A model generated the notes under the pieces. That model ran no database searches and was not told where the DNA came from. It saw only the letters and a program-made list of their open reading frames with translations. Below are positions 57,137 through 64,000 of a DNA stretch of 64,000 nt, piece after piece. This DNA is from Paenibacillus woosongensis. Lineage in GTDB: Bacteria > Bacillota > Bacilli > Paenibacillales > Paenibacillaceae. Position 1 is the first letter of the stretch. Each line of letters opens with the position of its first letter. The stretch is taken from the NCBI RefSeq assembly GCF_009725165.1, contig NZ_WNZW01000005.1:62001-126000 (forward strand). The letters are read 5' to 3'. Position numbers and translations under genes: made by a program.

Positions 57137-59905
57137 GTGCTAGGAATACATATGATGTTTTTACTCGGCATAACCACGCTCGGCATGTTTTGTTCACTCG
57201 TGTTAACGGTTCAGTTCAGAAGAAAAATGCTGGCCGAAAGAGCCTTGTTCCATAATATTTTTGACTATGGGCGCATGTGTATTTGGACAGTCAAACTGGA
57301 CAAGACCATCGTAAGGCTTAACAGTTACGCAGAAAGACTGATTGGGGTCAACGGCAGTGAGATTGTCGGCCGCAAGTATGATGAGATCGCGGAGCTTTGC
57401 AGCGGCTGGCAGGAAGTCATCGCGCTATTGAATGATGCGCTTGCGAATAAATTCGTTCAGGATAAGGAGGTGATGATCAGCTTCGAGAGCGGAGAGCGGT
57501 TAAGGACCTTCTCGTTCAGGACTTCGGCCATCGGCGAAGGAAGGAGCTCGGCAGAATCGGGCTGTATTGTGCTGATTGGAATGGATATTCATGAACATAG
57601 AATGTCCCAGGACAAGCTGCAGAGCAGTTACCAAGAGCTGGAGGCGACCTACGGGACACTGACGGCCACGCAGAAAGAGATGCAGCGCCAGTTCGACGAA
57701 TTGGTGTCCAATCAGGAGAAGCTTAGAGTCAGCGAGGAAAGATTCCGGCTGGCCACCCGCGGATCGGGTGCCGTCATCTGGGACATCGACCCGGCAGTAG
57801 GCGTATATTTCGTCTCGGATCGGTTCTATGATTTGCTAGGTTATGACCGCAGCGACATTGAGCTAACCGTTCAAGGATTGAAGAAGGTCATACATCCTGA
57901 CGACTGGGCGGACACGGAGCGTGCGCGGCAGGCTTGCTTAAACGGATATACACCCGTGTACGAAAGCGAGTACCGGATCAGGAGGAAGGACGGGGTCTAT
58001 TTATGGATGCAGGCCAGGGGGATTACGAGAAGGAACGGCGATGGTCAGGTTGTCCGCTTTGCTGGCTCAATGATCAATATTACGGAACGAAAAAGGTATG
58101 AGCTAAAGCTGGAGGAGAGCTGCCGGGAGCTGAAAGCGGCATGCGAGGAGTTGAAGAATACCCAGAAGCAGCTGCTCGAAAACTATGAGAAGCTGGTTGA
58201 AAACCAGGATATGCTTAGCCGGAATGAAGAGCAGCACCGGCTTGTGATCGAAGCCTCGAACGCCGGCATATGGGAAATGGATCTGCTCCGCAACAAGAGG
58301 TTCTATTCAGCCCGTTGGTTTGAACTGCTGGGTTATACGAAGGAGGATCATGTATCCAGCGATATTCTGGACAATCTCATACATCCAGACGATCAAGAGA
58401 CAGTGCAGAAGGCGATGGATGCGGCGACAAAAGGGGAGACAGAGCTGTTTGAGTGCCGGTACAGGCTGCGGGTAAAGAGCGGAGAATACCGCTGGTTTCT
58501 TGGCCGGGGCAAAGCGTTGTTTGACAGGCGGGGACGGGCATACCGCATGGCCGGAACTCATGAAGATATCCATGAATTGAAGCTCTCTCAGGAGAAGCTG
58601 CACCAGCTGGCGTATTACGACACCTTGAGCGGCCTGCCGAACCGGCTGTACCTGCTGAAGGAGCTGGAGGGATATTTTGCTTCATCGGAAGAGAGGGCGG
58701 CGGTATTTTTTGTGGATACCGATAACTTTAAATACGTCAATGATACGATGGGACATAAGTTCGGGGATCAATTGCTTATTGAAACCAGCCGGAGGCTGTC
58801 CGTCATGGTCGGCCAGCAGGCCATGCTGTTTCGCCTTGGGGGCGATGAGTTTGTCGTGTTCATGCGCAGCATTAGGGATGAAGCAGAGGCGATCGCTGCC
58901 GCAGAGAGGGTTATCGCAGGCTTCAAGGAGCCGTTTAGGATTAATGGCACGGATCTGCAGGTGTCGGTGAGCGTGGGGGTCTCCTTCTATCCGAAAGATG
59001 GCCGCACAATGGAGGAAATCTTGAGAAACGCGGATGTGGCCATGTATAATGCGAAAGAAGCGGGTAAAGGTAAATATGTGCTGTTCGATCCGGCTTATTT
59101 GCGGACGTTCAACGAGCGGATCCAATTGGAGACGCAGCTTCGCTATGGTATTGAGAATAAGGAGTTCATTCTGCATTATCAGCCCAAAATCAGCCTCAGG
59201 ACAGGCCGGATTATGGGCTTTGAGGCCTTGATCCGCTGGAACAGCCCAGCGCTTGGCATGCTCGCGCCGCTGGCTTTCATCCGGATCGCTGAAGACAGCA
59301 GATTAATCGTCCCGATCGGGGAATGGGTGCTGGCGGAATCCTGCAGGTTCGCGGCGCAATTGCAGGAGGAAGGGTACGGGCAGCTGCGGATATCGGTTAA
59401 TATATCCATTGTTCAGCTCATGCAGGAGGATTTCGTCGATATGGTGCTGCGAATCCTGAGGAACACGGGACTGCCTCCGGAGTATTTGGAGCTCGAAATT
59501 ACGGAGTCGGTGTCTGTCGGCATGGTAGCGCCCGACATATTGATCGCAAAGCTGGGAAGGCTGCAAACGGCAGGGGTGCATCTCGCGCTGGACGATTTCG
59601 GCACGGGATATATTTCACTCAGCTATTTGCAGCAGCTGCCGCTGACGACGCTGAAGGTCAGCCGTTCATTTATTGCGCAAATAACGGATCAGGGGGACGA
59701 GCGTTCACTTGCCCGGGCCATGGTGCTGATCGGCAGGCGGATGGGCTTGAATGTCGTGGCCGAGGGCGTAGAGACGGTGAAGCAGTTGGAGCATGCGAAG
59801 CAGTCGAAATACGATCTCATTCAAGGCTTTTACATCAGCAGGCCTTTGCCTGAAGAGGAAGCGTTGTCACTGATCCGAAGCAATAAAGTATACAACATGT
59901 GTTAA
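57137..59905 (+). CDS. PAS-GGDEF-EAL membrane protein, bifunctional c-di-GMP enzyme
   Basis: A 922-residue protein. One N-terminal membrane segment (IHMMFLLGITTLGMFCSLVLTVQF) is followed by a PAS-like domain (about 35-155), a coiled coil, and two PAS/PAC units (about 195-330 and 365-500; PAC marks RIRRKDGVYLWMQARG and RLRVKSGEYRWFLGRG). The GGDEF domain has intact FRLGGDEFVVF, so cyclase activity is expected. The EAL domain has FEALIRW, LEITES, LDDFGTGY and EGVET, but KVSRSF where most have KIDRSF. The start is GTG 57137 with AAAGGAGG seven bases upstream; GTG 57098 has none. It tunes c-di-GMP in response to unknown signals. Confidence 0.92.
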   Translation: MLGIHMMFLLGITTLGMFCSLVLTVQFRRKMLAERALFHNIFDYGRMCIWTVKLDKTIVRLNSYAERLIGVNGSEIVGRKYDEIAELCSGWQEVIALLNDALANKFVQDKEVMISFESGERLRTFSFRTSAIGEGRSSAESGCIVLIGMDIHEHRMSQDKLQSSYQELEATYGTLTATQKEMQRQFDELVSNQEKLRVSEERFRLATRGSGAVIWDIDPAVGVYFVSDRFYDLLGYDRSDIELTVQGLKKVIHPDDWADTERARQACLNGYTPVYESEYRIRRKDGVYLWMQARGITRRNGDGQVVRFAGSMINITERKRYELKLEESCRELKAACEELKNTQKQLLENYEKLVENQDMLSRNEEQHRLVIEASNAGIWEMDLLRNKRFYSARWFELLGYTKEDHVSSDILDNLIHPDDQETVQKAMDAATKGETELFECRYRLRVKSGEYRWFLGRGKALFDRRGRAYRMAGTHEDIHELKLSQEKLHQLAYYDTLSGLPNRLYLLKELEGYFASSEERAAVFFVDTDNFKYVNDTMGHKFGDQLLIETSRRLSVMVGQQAMLFRLGGDEFVVFMRSIRDEAEAIAAAERVIAGFKEPFRINGTDLQVSVSVGVSFYPKDGRTMEEILRNADVAMYNAKEAGKGKYVLFDPAYLRTFNERIQLETQLRYGIENKEFILHYQPKISLRTGRIMGFEALIRWNSPALGMLAPLAFIRIAEDSRLIVPIGEWVLAESCRFAAQLQEEGYGQLRISVNISIVQLMQEDFVDMVLRILRNTGLPPEYLELEITESVSVGMVAPDILIAKLGRLQTAGVHLALDDFGTGYISLSYLQQLPLTTLKVSRSFIAQITDQGDERSLARAMVLIGRRMGLNVVAEGVETVKQLEHAKQSKYDLIQGFYISRPLPEEEALSLIRSNKVYNMC

Positions 59906-59942
59906 ATTTAGCTTCTTCAATCTAGTGAAGGAGGAAGACGAA

Positions 59943-60857
59943 ATGAAACCGGTCATTATGGATGTAGATACGGGCATCGACGACGCCTTGGCTATCGCTT
60001 ACGCAGCTCACTCTCCTGAACTGGAGCTCATCGCACTCACGACTTGCTTCGGGAATATTCCCGCTAAGGAGGCTACGCGGAATTCTCTGTACATACTGGA
60101 TAAGCTAGGCAAGTCTGTTCCTGTATACGAAGGAGCGGAACTACCGGTAAACGGCAGTCTGAAAAAAGCCTACGCTAGGCATATTCACGGGGAGGACGGG
60201 CTCGGCAATACGCTCCGGGAAGAGCCCCAAGGCCATAAAGCCGAGTTGGCAGCGGTCGACTATATCATCCGGCAGGTGAAGGAACGGCCGCATGAGATGA
60301 CGATTATTGCCGTAGGGCCGCTGACTAATCTGGCGCTGGCGATCGAGAAGGCGCCGGAAATTATCCCGCTGATTGGCGAAGTTATTGTTATGGGCGGAGC
60401 GGTGACCGTCCCCGGCAACGTTACGCCGTACGGCGAGGCGAATATCGTGGCCGATCCGGAGGCGGCGGCGGCCGTCTTCACGTCAGGCGTACGGCTGACG
60501 CTGGTCGGGCTGGACGTGACGATGCAGACGCTGCTGTCCAGCGGGCATTTGCAGAAATGGCGCCATTCCGGCGGTGAGCTGGGAGGATTGCTTGCGGAGA
60601 TGACAGAGTTCTACATCGGCGCTTATGAGGCGCGCTTTCCCGGCATCGGCGGCTGCGGATTGCATGATCCGCTTGCCGTAGGTGTGGCGATAGATCGGAG
60701 TTTTGTGTCAACCGAACGAATGCGGGTTGCTGTTGTTACCGAAGGAGAAGCCTCAGGCCAAACGGTAGGATCGGTTGAAGGTGAACCGAGAATTGAAGTA
60801 TGTACGAAGGTAGACGCTGATCGTTTCCTGCAGCATTTTTTAAGTCGGGTTATATAA
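59943..60857 (+). CDS. Inosine-uridine preferring nucleoside hydrolase
   Basis: A 304-residue N-ribosyl hydrolase that splits nucleosides into base and ribose. The calcium-binding start is MKPVIMDVDTGIDDALAI (the D-x-D-x-G-x-D-D motif). Other marks are TIIAVGPLTNLALAIEKAPEI, GEVIVMGGAVTVPGN, EANIVADPEAAAAVF, and the C-terminal CGLHDPLAVGVAID with the conserved His-Asp. AAGGAGG precedes the ATG at 59943. It lies just upstream of the last ABC operon but has its own terminator, so cotranscription is unlikely, although a ribonucleoside-linked substrate for that transporter cannot be excluded. Confidence 0.93.
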   Translation: MKPVIMDVDTGIDDALAIAYAAHSPELELIALTTCFGNIPAKEATRNSLYILDKLGKSVPVYEGAELPVNGSLKKAYARHIHGEDGLGNTLREEPQGHKAELAAVDYIIRQVKERPHEMTIIAVGPLTNLALAIEKAPEIIPLIGEVIVMGGAVTVPGNVTPYGEANIVADPEAAAAVFTSGVRLTLVGLDVTMQTLLSSGHLQKWRHSGGELGGLLAEMTEFYIGAYEARFPGIGGCGLHDPLAVGVAIDRSFVSTERMRVAVVTEGEASGQTVGSVEGEPRIEVCTKVDADRFLQHFLSRVI

Positions 60858-60876
60858 GCCATAGGAGAACACATAG

Positions 60877-60925
60877 AAGAACAGCCCTCGTGGTCATAAG
60901 CATGGGGGCTGTTCTTGATTCTTGG
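60877..60925 (+). terminator. Terminator after the nucleoside hydrolase gene
   Basis: AAGAACAGCCC pairs with GGGCTGTTCTT, with CATG/CGTG-type inner pairing, followed by GATTCTTGG. The T-run is weak but the stem is strong. Confidence 0.65.
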
Positions 60926-60949
60926 TATTAACCTGTAGATTTTTATTTA

Positions 60950-60978
60950 TGCCAACCGGTTGACATAGTGTATGTCAA
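60950..60978 (+). promoter_or_regulatory. LacI-type operator and adjoining dyad over the -35 of the third ABC operon
   Basis: TGCCAACCGGTTGACA (60950-60965) is a palindrome with central CG and only one mismatched pair, the form bound by LacI-family repressors. It overlaps a second dyad, TTGACAT-AGTGT-ATGTCAA (60960-60978). The shared TTGACA is a consensus -35; TATCAT (60984-60989) could be the -10. No LacI gene is in the window, so the repressor would be encoded elsewhere. Confidence 0.55.
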
Positions 60979-61045
60979 TCGTTTATCATAAAATCGAACA
61001 TTGATGAATGCGCATTCAAGCTACAGGCAAAAGGGGGAAATGATT

Positions 61046-62407
61046 TTGAAGAAATTTAAAGGTATCAGATGGACGGCAATGTTATGCTTGGCCTTGGTTA
61101 TTTCTATGTTAACGGCTTGTTCTACTGGCAATACGTCATCTACCAGTAACAGTCAACAAGAGGGGGGACAAAATTCTCAAGCCGCTAAAAATGTTAAGCT
61201 TACGTTTTTTAACACCTCAGCTGAAGTAAATACGGTGTTTGAGGAATTGTTCAAGAAATATCACGAACTAAATCCGAATGTAACGATCGAATTGATTCCG
61301 ACGCCAATCGGCGGCGCCCAAATTCAGAAATTCCAATCTTTGCTGGCGTCCGGCAATCCGGCAACCATTGCCAACTTGGATGCGGGAACGATTTTGCAAT
61401 ATAAAGATAAGTTCCTGGATTTAGAGCCGGAGAAAGCGAAATACGAGGAGTTGACGAAAGAAGGAGCTGTAGAAGGAGCTTTGCTGGATGGGAAATTCCT
61501 TGGTATTCCTTGGTCAGCTCAAGGTTATGGACTGCTCTATAATAAGCGGGTCGTCGAAGAAGTGATTGGAGGACCATTCGATCCATCTACGATCCAAACG
61601 CGGGATGCACTGGAAGATCTGTTCAAGAAAATTGAAGCTGCCGGTAAAGTGCCAGTTATGGTCCATGGGGCAGATTGGTCTTTGGGCGCTCATTATCTAG
61701 GTCTGACTTATTCGTTGCAATCCGATAACGTAGACGAAAATCGCAAGTTTGTGGACAGCCTGATGGATGGCTCTGTTACGCTTGCGGACAATCCGCAATT
61801 TAATGGTCTGATCGATACCTTTGATTTGTTAAAGAAATACAATGCAAGAAAGAATGACCCGCTCGTTGCAGACTACAATAAAGATAGCGCAGACTTCGCC
61901 AAAGGGGATGCAGCATTCTATTTCATGGGAGACTGGACTTGGGCGGTTATCGGAACATTGGAGAATCGTGATGAAGAATTTGGCTTAATTCCAGTTCCAA
62001 TCAGCAACAACCCTGAAGATTTCGGAAATACTCAAGTAGCGTACAGCCAGCCTAAATTGTTCGCGATTGATAATTCAGGTTCTTCCGCAGAGCAGCAAGA
62101 AGCAGCCAAGGCATTTCTTGAGTGGCTGGTGACCAGCCAGGAGGGTCAAGAAGCTATTGTCAGTCAAATGGGATTAGCCTTGCCTTACAAGGATGTAAAA
62201 GTAACAAGCACAAATGTGATCTCCAATGCGGTTGAGCAATACGTGGACCAAGGAAAAGTGATCAACATTGGAGTAATCAACTATTTGCCGCAAGATTATT
62301 GGTCTATGACTGGAGCATCGATGCAGAAATATCTGTCTGACATCATTGACCGCAACGCGCTTGCAGGGGAAGTACAGGCTTATTGGACAGACCAAGCTCG
62401 TAAATAA
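61046..62407 (+). CDS. CUT1 sugar ABC substrate-binding lipoprotein (third system)
   Basis: A 453-residue binding protein. The signal peptide ends in the lipobox ISMLTAC (Cys25), followed by a Ser/Asn/Gln-rich linker. The mature domain has LTFFNTSAEVNTVFEELFKKYHE, GIPWSAQGYGLLYNKRVVEE and GDAAFYFMGDWTWAVIGTLE, typical of family 1 solute-binding proteins. The start is TTG 61046, eight bases after AAGGGGG; an ATG at 61040 is too close to that site. Base composition here is a little more AT-rich than in the first ABC operon. Sugar unknown. Confidence 0.93.
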   Translation: MKKFKGIRWTAMLCLALVISMLTACSTGNTSSTSNSQQEGGQNSQAAKNVKLTFFNTSAEVNTVFEELFKKYHELNPNVTIELIPTPIGGAQIQKFQSLLASGNPATIANLDAGTILQYKDKFLDLEPEKAKYEELTKEGAVEGALLDGKFLGIPWSAQGYGLLYNKRVVEEVIGGPFDPSTIQTRDALEDLFKKIEAAGKVPVMVHGADWSLGAHYLGLTYSLQSDNVDENRKFVDSLMDGSVTLADNPQFNGLIDTFDLLKKYNARKNDPLVADYNKDSADFAKGDAAFYFMGDWTWAVIGTLENRDEEFGLIPVPISNNPEDFGNTQVAYSQPKLFAIDNSGSSAEQQEAAKAFLEWLVTSQEGQEAIVSQMGLALPYKDVKVTSTNVISNAVEQYVDQGKVINIGVINYLPQDYWSMTGASMQKYLSDIIDRNALAGEVQAYWTDQARK

Positions 62408-62425
62408 GAAGTCTATTCACAAAGG

Positions 62426-62464
62426 AGGACGGGACTGGGGTTTTACTTCGGCCCGTCCTTCATC
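62426..62464 (+). terminator. Attenuating hairpin between binding protein and permeases
   Basis: AGGACGGG (62426-62433) pairs with CCCGTCCT (62452-62459) around an 18-base loop, followed by TCATCT. The weak T-run would allow partial read-through, as in the first operon. Confidence 0.5.
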
Positions 62465-62501
62465 TAGAAGGCTAAACATGGACATATAAAGGGGCAGCAA
62501 C

Positions 62502-63383
62502 ATGATTAAAAAAAATTTTCTAAGGAATACGGGCACGTTTCTAGTTTTTGGGGGACCCTCCATCTTCGCCTTTATCGCTGTCATTGTAATTCCTTTCTTT
62601 GTTGGAATGTATCTGACGTTCACCAACTGGGATGTTCGATCGGCTGACACTGCATTTATTGGGCTTGCCAATTACATTGAAGTGTTTAAAGATAAAGTAT
62701 TTCTCGGCCAGTTATGGTTTACGCTGAAATACGTTTTTTTTACGGTGTTGATTGCTAACGGCTTTGCCTTCTTTATTGCACTTTTGCTTACAAGTGGGGG
62801 AAGAGGAGAGCAGTGGCTGCGCACCGGATTTTTCACCCCGAATCTGATCGGCGGTATCGTTCTCGGATATTTGTGGCAGACGCTGTTTTCGCAGGTGCTT
62901 CCTTATATGGGGCAAAAATACGGCTGGTCCTTGTTCCAGACTTCGTGGTTAACAAGTACAAACACGGCGTTTTGGGCGTTGGTCATTGCAACGGCCTGGC
63001 AATTGATCGGTTATTTGATGATTATTTATATCGCGGGCTTCTCTGGTGTTCCTACAGATGTGCTGGAAGCAGCATCCATCGACGGAGCCAGCCGGAAGGC
63101 AACGATTCAGAAGGTCATTCTGCCTCTAACGATCCCGGCGATTGTCATCTGTGTTTTCATCTCATTATCTCGCTCCTTCCTAACCTACGACATCAACCTT
63201 GCCTTAACTAAAGGTGGTCCGTTTGCCTCGACGGAGCTGGCTACCTATCATATTGTGCAAAAGGCATTTTTGTCGAACCAATATGGAGTCGGTCAGGCGG
63301 AAGCAGTTGTATTGTTTGCCGTAGTGGCGATTATTGCACTTACGCAATCATACCTGCTTAAGAGATTGGAGGTCGAATCTTAA
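62502..63383 (+). CDS. CUT1 sugar ABC permease (MalF/UgpA type, third system)
   Basis: A 293-residue permease with six membrane segments, the first being FLVFGGPSIFAFIAVIVIPFFVG. The EAA loop reads DVLEAASIDGASRKATIQKVILP. AAGGGGC precedes the ATG. Its stop codon shares one base with the start of the next permease (TAATG), so the two are translationally coupled. Confidence 0.95.
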   Translation: MIKKNFLRNTGTFLVFGGPSIFAFIAVIVIPFFVGMYLTFTNWDVRSADTAFIGLANYIEVFKDKVFLGQLWFTLKYVFFTVLIANGFAFFIALLLTSGGRGEQWLRTGFFTPNLIGGIVLGYLWQTLFSQVLPYMGQKYGWSLFQTSWLTSTNTAFWALVIATAWQLIGYLMIIYIAGFSGVPTDVLEAASIDGASRKATIQKVILPLTIPAIVICVFISLSRSFLTYDINLALTKGGPFASTELATYHIVQKAFLSNQYGVGQAEAVVLFAVVAIIALTQSYLLKRLEVES

Positions 63384-64000
63384 TGGATACGCATCGCAGA
63401 GGCTCAACGGTAAAAAACATACTATTGTATTTGCTGCTGCTCGTTTTTTTAACTCCATTTTTGATGATTATCATGAACTCTTTCAAAACGACGCAGCAGT
63501 TCGTTGAAAATCCGTTATCCTTCCCGAAAAACTTGAAATTCGAAAACTATGTCAGTGCTTATCATAATATGGATTTTCTGAGCAGTTTTTTGAACTCCAT
63601 GATTATTACAGTTGTTTCCGTGCTGTTGATCTTGTTTTTTTCGGCGATGACCGGATATCTGTTCGTTCGGTTTAATTGGAAGATTAACGCTATTATATTT
63701 TTTGCGATGCTGGCCTCCATGGCTCTGCCATTTCAGGTCATTATGATTCCGCTCGTGATGTTGTACGGCAATATGGATCTGCTGGATATGAAAACAACGT
63801 TGTTTTTCATGTATTTAGGCTTTGGTGTTCCATTTGGCGTGTTTACTTTCCATGGTTTCATCAAAGGGGTTCCTTTTGAACTGGAGGAGTCAGCATTCAT
63901 CGAGGGCAGCTCCAGGCTTCGGACCTTTTTTCAAATTGTTTTGCCGCTGTTAAAGCCTGTTTTCGTAACGCTAATGGTGCTCGATGTGCTGTGGATCTGG
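63383..64000 (+). CDS. CUT1 sugar ABC permease (MalG type), cut by window end
   Basis: The first 206 codons are present, starting MDTHRRGSTVKNILLYLLLL. Membrane segments include LLYLLLLVFLTPFLMIIMNSF and AIIFFAMLASMALPFQVIMI; the EAA loop reads ELEESAFIEGSSRLRTFFQI, with Ser and Glu in place of the more usual Ala and Asp. GGAGGTCG lies upstream of the ATG. The remaining 70 or so residues lie beyond the window. It pairs with the preceding permease. Confidence 0.93.
   Translation, partial: MDTHRRGSTVKNILLYLLLLVFLTPFLMIIMNSFKTTQQFVENPLSFPKNLKFENYVSAYHNMDFLSSFLNSMIITVVSVLLILFFSAMTGYLFVRFNWKINAIIFFAMLASMALPFQVIMIPLVMLYGNMDLLDMKTTLFFMYLGFGVPFGVFTFHGFIKGVPFELEESAFIEGSSRLRTFFQIVLPLLKPVFVTLMVLDVLWIW

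Noticed and set aside
1-64000. CRISPR arrays, tRNA/rRNA genes, complete insertion sequences or prophage
   Set aside because: Regular repeat-spacer spacing, cloverleaf features, transposase motifs and phage structural genes were looked for by eye and not found. The repeats at 13.7, 21.3 and 48.9 kb have irregular spacing and orientation, unlike CRISPR.

Overview
The window looks like a chromosomal segment of a Paenibacillus-type, spore-forming Gram-positive bacterium. The evidence is AGGAGG-type ribosome sites, frequent TTG and GTG starts, many AraC/YesN-type regulators beside CUT1 sugar ABC transporters, spore-related genes (a Tgl transglutaminase with a sigma-K-like promoter and a Spo0E-like phosphatase), LTA synthase, and copper-amine-oxidase-like secreted proteins. 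Most of the sequence is of middling to high GC. A stretch from about 4.33 to 6.4 kb is clearly AT-rich and looks acquired. No tRNA, rRNA, CRISPR array, complete insertion sequence or phage structural gene was seen.

Layout. 0-4.1 kb: the start of a divergent gene, a LysR regulator with two T-N11-A boxes, alanine dehydrogenase, a 58-residue membrane protein, and an AraC regulator divergent from a SRPBCC protein. 4.1-6.4 kb: an AT-rich island with a small XRE repressor, a large HTH/TPR receptor overlapping a 39-residue exported peptide gene, and a Spo0E-like phosphatase. This has the arrangement of an AimR-like (Alo-type) peptide quorum-sensing module and is the most interesting locus. 6.4-20.5 kb: carbohydrate use, with two RDD-family paralogues, a YesM/YesN two-component pair followed by a CUT1 ABC operon, GH43 beta-xylosidase divergent from an AraC regulator, and GH4 alpha-galactosidase divergent from another AraC regulator. 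20.6-21.8 kb: a frameshifted nuclease-like gene and repeat-rich spacer.

21.8-31.4 kb: envelope and spore functions. These are an MBOAT/SGNH/small-membrane-protein O-acylation operon, Tgl, a TM2 protein, an aldo/keto reductase, FabF divergent from a MmyB-like regulator, and an LTA synthase. 31.6-43 kb: a secreted protein with seven repeats of about 127 residues, a GNAT acetyltransferase, an APH-like kinase plus glycosyltransferase pair, a MacAB/YknXYZ-like tripartite ABC system, and a LOV-GGDEF-EAL protein whose photoactive cysteine is replaced by serine.

43-52.5 kb: a second glycan module with GH30 glycosidase, an LplB/YtcP/LipO-type ABC transporter, and a second YesM/YesN pair. 52.5-64 kb: a secreted coiled-coil protein, a 50-residue protein and a formate/nitrite-family channel flanking a perfect Fur box, a CoA-disulfide reductase/rhodanese fusion with its ArsR repressor, a PAS-GGDEF-EAL protein, a nucleoside hydrolase, and a third CUT1 ABC operon cut by the window end. 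In the sugar modules the two-component or AraC regulators probably sense extracellular sugars and switch on transporters and intracellular glycosidases. Intrinsic terminators between the binding protein and permease genes in two operons probably set the excess of binding protein.
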